In this document: one piece after another, positions 33,126 to 64,000 of the stretch | Position numbering within the stretch: position 1 is the stretch's first letter | Layout of the letters: each line of letters starts with the position of its first letter | NCBI GenBank assembly: GCA_028583405.1 | Contig: CM053256.1 | Location: 10,304,494 to 10,368,493 of the forward strand | Length of the DNA stretch: 64,000 bases | DNA from: Pogonophryne albipinna | Taxonomy: Eukaryota; Chordata; Actinopteri; Perciformes; Artedidraconidae | Reading direction: 5' to 3' | Program-made: the position numbers and the translations under genes | Notes under the pieces: generated by a model | What the model was told of the DNA's origin: nothing | What the model saw: only the letters and a program-made list of their open reading frames with translations | Databases searched by the model: none

Positions 33126-34989
33126 AAGTATGTGAGTAGGAGGAAACACAGTGGCATATGCAGGCCACTGATTTATTGTATGTGGAAATAAATCAACAAA
33201 TGATAACATATTCACGGGAAGGAATGGTGCAGAAGATGTGGGTACAAAGGCAGATCAGTTGATACACATATAACCAGAGATTTGCAGCACATTTTTCTGT
33301 CCTAAGGATAGTTAAAGGGTCATGGAAACTACACCACTGTCATGACAGCATTCCTGCACATGACACCTCTGTATCTGTCTCCGGTCTCATATACCTGTCC
33401 ACACCATCCGGCCCATTTTCATACTTTTGATTTATGACCAAGCTGCTGTCATCTCATGTGCAGCTCAACTTTATCACATTTAGCTTATACAAATTACTTA
33501 GGAGTTTTGCAGACTCTATTATCCTCCTTTTAGACTGAATTAAATAAGCAAACATTCATCAAATAAAAATAGAGGTAGGAAATATCGTGACATCTTGATA
33601 TCTTCCATCAGAAGAAGTTCCTCTACTGTATTGTGTTTTTTCATTCTGGATTTTTCAATGTATTTGTTTATTTTCACTGGATATACAGTATGTCCTGGAG
33701 TCTTCCTCCGTAATATAAAAATGGTGCCATTTCATCTTGTACCCAGGGAACAATAACACATGTATGTTTTCTAGCAAGTCTTTCAAAAACGAGTTTATTC
33801 ATCTGAATTAAAGAAGAAAAGGTATTTAGAGATAATCCATGCATAAAGGAGATAACAATTGACTTTGTCATGAAATAAAATAAGCCCAAATATTTAACAG
33901 GAAGTATTGATTTAAATGGAAATGTACAAATACAGCATGAGAGGGTGTGATGAATGGGACATGGAGTGCACATCCTGAAATAACATCAGAGTTCTCCCGG
34001 TGTCTTTGCTTCTAAATTTGGAGCTGCTGGTTGGTACAGAGTGTCTTACTATTGCAGAAAGCTGATCTTGGGACAGCAACAGGGGGGAGGTACCGCTCTG
34101 TTACAGTGCTGGCTGAGGGGGAGGGGGGGGGGGTCTTCCCCATGTCACCCTAAAGTGAACTTGTCTCAGCAGTCTGACACCCCTTGTCACATCACTCTAA
34201 CGAGACAGGAACTGGGTTAGCTCCATGATGCAACAGGTGACTCTGAACACAGCAAACACATCTCAACAATCTGACAGCATTCATATGAGAGACAAAAAAG
34301 GCAGCCAAGAGAGACTGCAGCTGATCAGCCCCACCTGACAGGTTCTTCAGAATAACAAGCAGGAAAGTTTAACCACATCAAAACTGTATTACAGAATTAA
34401 ACATAAAGCCAATCACAACGTTTGGCTTCATTACAGCTCCATTATCACCGGCCATCATTCTCTCTTTCTTTTTACATCTCATTCAAGAAACAATCTTATA
34501 TTCTTCCTTTAACCATCATTAACATTTCCTTATCCTTATTATTTTTTATTCACAGGCCTACTGTAGCCCACCTACACATCTTATGGATATATATATATAT
34601 ATATATATATATATCATGTAAGCCTACATTCATATGCGGTAGGAAGAATATAGCTAAAAAAAACAAGAAGGGATGTCACAGATGGTGAAGAGCACAATGT
34701 GAATCAAGAACAAGACTAGGGGTTTATCTTTTGAGACAGCAACAGAATATAAATATTATAAAAGGTAATGGAGCCAGTGCTTGTCCACATAACGGATGGA
34801 TTTATAAGGAACATCTTGAATACACACGAGGGCAGTAGTACTGCATGTGTCCTTTAGATGGAGACAGCAAACCAAAGGATTTCCTGAAGTAGACTGATAC
34901 CTTTATTTATATGGGAATATATATTATCACTTAAAAAGACAAAAACAACCTTTTCACAAAAACAACCGTTTGCTTCAGTCTTTGTCAGT
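33126..34989. other. Gene-free stretch
   Basis: I see no gene or recognisable transposon here. A (ta)n run lies at 34586-34613 and a G-rich run (gagggggagggggggg) near 34118-34133. Confidence 0.4.
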
Positions 34990-35108
34990 GAGTAGTTTTT
35001 TTACTTTAGTAACATTTTGATTGAAGGACTTTTACTTATAACAGAGTATTCCTACACTCTGGTACTTCTTATTTTCCTTAAGAACAAGATCTGAGTACTC
35101 CTTGCACC
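34990..35108 (-). repeat. Dispersed teleost repeat (copy 3, partial)
   Basis: A short reverse copy of the repeat at 20212-20710 and 32590-33125, ending gatctgagtactccttgca. It lies just upstream of the ptpn3 promoter. Confidence 0.55.
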
Positions 35109-35299
35109 TCTGTATATAGGTATAATTAGTCCAACCTTTATAATAACATTAACTATGCACACATTATTAAAAAAAGTAAAATTACCTTGAAGAACTTAAA
35201 CTTGAAATCTTCAGATAATTGTTGTTGTCAAACCAACGGTCCTTAACAAAAATATATTCAGCTTGCAATGATCAATAATGCCCTGTACAGTATTTCCAA

Positions 35300-35503
35300 A
35301 ACTTTGCTCGCGCGCCCCCTAGAGCGCGCATCACCCAGGGAGCGCGCGCGGCGAAGGGGCGGGGCGCGCGGAGTCAGCGCAGCCAGGGATGAGAAACTTG
35401 TCCCGGATATTTACCTAACTATACCTGGCTCTTCCGACGTGCCCGACGTCTGTACAGCGGACAGTCTGAGGAATATAATCCGTCTCTGCAGCGGGAAAAC
35501 TGA
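35300..35503 (+). promoter_or_regulatory. CpG-rich promoter and untranslated first exon of ptpn3
   Basis: A dense CpG stretch (gcgcgcccc, gagcgcgcgcggcg) includes a GC box ggggcggggc near 35356-35365. A donor GAG/gtacac at 35503-35504 could end a 5' untranslated exon. It is the only CpG-rich block upstream of ptpn3. The exact start site was not determined. Confidence 0.55.
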
Positions 35504-36763
<1,260 letters not shown>

Positions 36764-36838
36764 GTCCCCACTCGGTGACGAGCTCAGGGCAGGGTGTTTG
36801 TCTTGAGAGGGAGGGAGAGTTACTGTGGTAACACAGAC

Positions 36839-51237
<14,399 letters not shown>

Positions 51238-51787
51238 CTCGAATCAGCAACAGGACCAAAACAGACACACTTCCAGTTTCATCCTCATCTCATTGCAGGC
51301 AACTGCCACAGAGGGACTTACAGCGCTATAGCAGATTAACCTCTGCCACCGCCTGCCTGGTACACAGACTGGATAATGAGAGTATAACCAGCTCAAGAGT
51401 ACAGCTGTCTGTGTTCTGCGTAGCCTATATTCAATGTGAGAGTATGAATCTTACACCTAGTCGGCCTTAGTGTTTGCTTATGAAGCTCGTAGAGGCTGCG
51501 GTCTCCATAGAGACTGATGTAATACTGATGTGAGCTGCTCATTTCTGTCCCAGAGGCCACTCAAGAATGCTGCCTCTACTTATGAAGCTATGTGTGCCTT
51601 GAACTGAAACCCAATGGATCGAATGGCGCGGCAGAGGCAGACCTGGATCGTTTTAATCGTTGTTTATCTGCGTGTCCAAAGATGAAGAGCATGGCAGCCT
51701 TTAGATCAGTACAGCAGATACTGTAAGGTACAGCACAGAGGAGCACCAAACTCCACTCTTCAACACTGTTAAATTATTAAGACACTT

Positions 51788-51793
51788 AATAAA
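51788..51793 (+). terminator. Polyadenylation signal of ptpn3
   Basis: AATAAA lies 550 bp after the ptpn3 stop codon, followed by a T/G-rich stretch (tgtgtctgctttgtcc). It is the best candidate for the transcript end. Confidence 0.6.
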
Positions 51794-51810
51794 TTCTGAT
51801 TTATACTCAT

Positions 51811-53299
51811 GTGTCTGCTTTGTCCGATCTTTCATAGTGAGTGTCAAAAATAACATGATTAAATGGGGATTTCTCATTATGTCAAGTTACAATCTTAAAC
51901 CCCTTTCCCGCTGTACAATACATCTCTAACATCTGGCTTTTAACTTTGGTGGGAGGGGTTACAATCCAATTTATTCCTGGGACAGATTACTCTGCACTAG
52001 TCAAGGTTATTGATCAACTACAGCTCCAATTTGCAATGATGGAAAAAGGAACACCCTAATTGTTAACCCTTTCTCAGTGCATTGCTGTGTGAGATACTCT
52101 CTTAAATAAATATATAATACATACAATAAACATTTTGGAATTATATATTAATGAATGTACATAACAATTCCAGTTACACAACAGCAATTTCACCTACCTG
52201 TGTATACCCGTTCCATGTATAACTCTAGTTTAAGAGTTTAAAAGAATGACTCGATAAGTAACAAATATTTCAAATGCAATGGCTTTCATCAGTTAGCCAT
52301 GACTCAAATGGCCATTGTGTGAACTTATTGATGATAATGATTACTTAAAAGGCTCTGTGGTGACTTTTTATGCATGCTATTTTCACTCTTCCTTGCAGAT
52401 TGAAGCTGCTGAAATAAAGAGTAGTCTGCTATGTGACCTTCAGCTGAGTTCCTCTGAAGCTGGCAACATGACAGTGAAACTCTTTCAGCAATACAAATCA
52501 GCCCAAACGGTGTCTGGTTAGGAAAAAATATTGTTTTAAAATAAATAATCAATCACTAAATGTATTATGGCTGTGGGGATTTAAGAATCGTTGCAGGTTT
52601 CTGTTGTTTTATTAATCATGTTATTCTTTTCGCTGTCCTTTTCTCATATGTATAACTCAGGCACAAACATTTGGTATGCTTTTTAATAACTACCACTACA
52701 ATATTTCGGAGATTGATTAATCTCATAATTTCACACATAAATTATATTAATTATGTCATGAGCTATAAGTATTTTTGCATAAAAAGCTACATCACCAGCG
52801 TGTTATGTATACACAATGTACATATTTGCTGTCAGAATTTAGCTTCTAACAACCATTAATATTGATTGACCCAGTTTGTTTATGGTTTGTATGGTGTTGG
52901 AATGGGAATTGTGGGATGTTATATGTTAAGGAATTTGCTGCATATTTGTTTGAATTCAAAATAATGTAGGGCTGCTTCCATTTATTTTAGATATGTCAAA
53001 ATACGATTTGACTTTGACCCAATTCATAACATGAAAAATCTTTAATATTTGTCAGAGTCAGTAGAGAAGGAGATTTTATAGATCTTAAGAATGGTAACTG
53101 TTTCACCGAAAATATAATTGGATAGACAATTTATAATTTAATATTTAAAAAAAATAAAATAAAATAATAAAATATTTTTTGTAGGCTATTTAGTGTCATG
53201 AGGGTGTTGTGTTTTGACTGGGACTTGTGAAATTCTTCAGTCTAAGGTTCTATGAATAAAGTAACACATCATTATGTTGGGGACTTCCTGGAAACCCTT
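51811..53299. other. Intergenic region between ptpn3 and epb41l4b
   Basis: AT-rich sequence without a recognisable gene, RNA or repeat family. Short open frames here show no protein-like features. Confidence 0.5.
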
Positions 53300-54030
53300 T
53301 ATCGGTCATGAGGCACCTTGGACCGCACCTTGGGAACCACTCATGATAAAGGCGGGTGTCCGACAGGTGGCGCTGGTTTACCGGCGCTGCTGGGTCGGCC
53401 TGTGGAGGAACCAGGAGGAACAGAAGTTTGTTCTGCGCTGTGTTTTTACGCAGGCGCAGAACAGTGAACACACTGTTTGTCCAGTTTCGTTGGTTGACTT
53501 TTACCTGTGAGGTAGTTTCGGTTCGCCGGTGGGAATAATAAGCAACAACCACCCCCGGGGTTCCGGTGCAGAGGTGACCAGACTTTACTCCCCCTCCCCG
53601 GCCCTGTGTGACTCCCACGGCGGAAGCGTCGGTCGGGATTTCTCCGGTATTTGAGAGTCGGTGCGCAACAGCAAGCAAAGCAGGAGGCAGGTGCACAGGA
53701 GAGGACAGGACAGGGGGAGGAGGAGGGCTGCTTGTATTTCCGTGAGAGTCGTTCACACCGGGCCAGTTAATCAACTGGTTGGCGCCTCGGTGGTCTTTCT
53801 GCGTGAGTTTCATTAGTATGCGGCTAGGGTCCCCCGCCGACATCCAGCCGAAGGACTGATCGGCAGTCCTGAAGTCTCCTCCGTGCCTGCTAAGTAACTC
53901 CTCGCCCCGGGGAGGACGAGGAGGAGGAGGCGGGGACAGCAGCAGAAGCAGGACCCCGGCTTCTCCGCCTGTTGTGTGGAACACTTTCCCCGGACACAAC
54001 AAGGACCTCCTCACCTTGTGGATCAGGAAG
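53300..54030 (+). promoter_or_regulatory. CpG-rich promoter / 5' UTR of epb41l4b
   Basis: GC- and CpG-rich sequence runs up to the start codon (for example ggtgggaataataagcaaca flanked by cgg-rich tracts and gccccggggagg). No single start site could be picked. Long antisense open frames here (54014-53250, 54339-53890) are best explained by GC bias. Confidence 0.55.
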
Positions 54031-63717
<9,687 letters not shown>

Positions 63718-64000
63718 GTGAGTTTGAACGTTGTAATGAATTCATAGTCAGACTTCAAAATGGGACTTTGTCAACCCCGGGACATTGATACATATGCATA
63801 TACTAGTTGCTCCAACATTTTTGCTCTGTCAGGCAATATTTTGGAGGGAATCCAATGAGTTTATCTCCTTATTTTGAGAAACAACTGGGGCAAAAAGCTG
63901 GGCATTAAGCAGGAGAGGAAGTAATTCTGCTGCTGCCTTTCAGCGCCAGCGTTTCTACTGATGAGGGCATCTAAATTTCACTCTCCCTCCGTCCTCTCCC

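Noticed and set aside
52315..52521. Small 68-codon frame downstream of ptpn3
   Set aside because: No start context, domain or splice support; AT-rich intergenic sequence.
53250..54014. 254-codon minus-strand open frame
   Set aside because: It lies antisense in the CpG-rich epb41l4b promoter, is Pro/Arg/Ser-rich and has no domain; GC bias explains its length.

Overview
The window looks like teleost fish nuclear DNA. It has intron-rich vertebrate genes with short GT-AG introns, very long (CA)n/(GT)n and (GACA)n microsatellites, and many fish-type transposons (L2-like LINEs with a 'tttatttatatagc' tail, hAT, piggyBac-like and Harbinger-like elements, DIRS, BEL/Pao and gypsy remnants, a tRNA-derived SINE). 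I assembled the gene models by hand from exon homology, splice sites and codon phase. No database search was run.

Layout. (1) About 0.5-10.3 kb, minus strand: an L(3)mbt-like chromatin reader (l3mbtl1-like; FCS zinc finger, three MBT repeats, C2HC finger, start of a SAM domain), open at the left edge. (2) 11.5-15.6 kb, plus strand: tmem244, six coding exons with perfect phase, head-to-head with l3mbtl1, and with a LINE in its last intron. (3) 16.2-21.0 kb, minus strand: an sgk2-like AGC kinase that appears broken. An 81-bp LINE tail with a 9-bp target-site duplication sits inside a kinase exon and brings an in-frame stop, and the exon for about 52 residues of the C-lobe is missing. (4) 21.2-35.2 kb: a gene-free junction made mostly of nested mobile elements. 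(5) 35.3-51.8 kb, plus strand: ptpn3 (FERM-PDZ-tyrosine phosphatase), complete, 25 coding exons, 872 codons. (6) 53.3 kb to the right edge, plus strand: the start of epb41l4b (FERM protein), whose intron 5 carries a LINE with about 930 uninterrupted codons.

How it fits together. ptpn3 followed by epb41l4b on the same strand matches the gene order known from human 9q31. The left block combines neighbours that are split in human between 20q13 (L3MBTL1, SGK2) and 6q22-23 (L3MBTL3, TMEM244), as expected if an older linkage survived. The TE-dense 14 kb between the two blocks could be a rearrangement point. The strongest observations are the doubly damaged sgk2-like gene, the near-intact LINE whose tail matches the insertion that broke it, and the giant GT arrays at splice donors of ptpn3 and epb41l4b. 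I did not find a convincing new multi-gene system.
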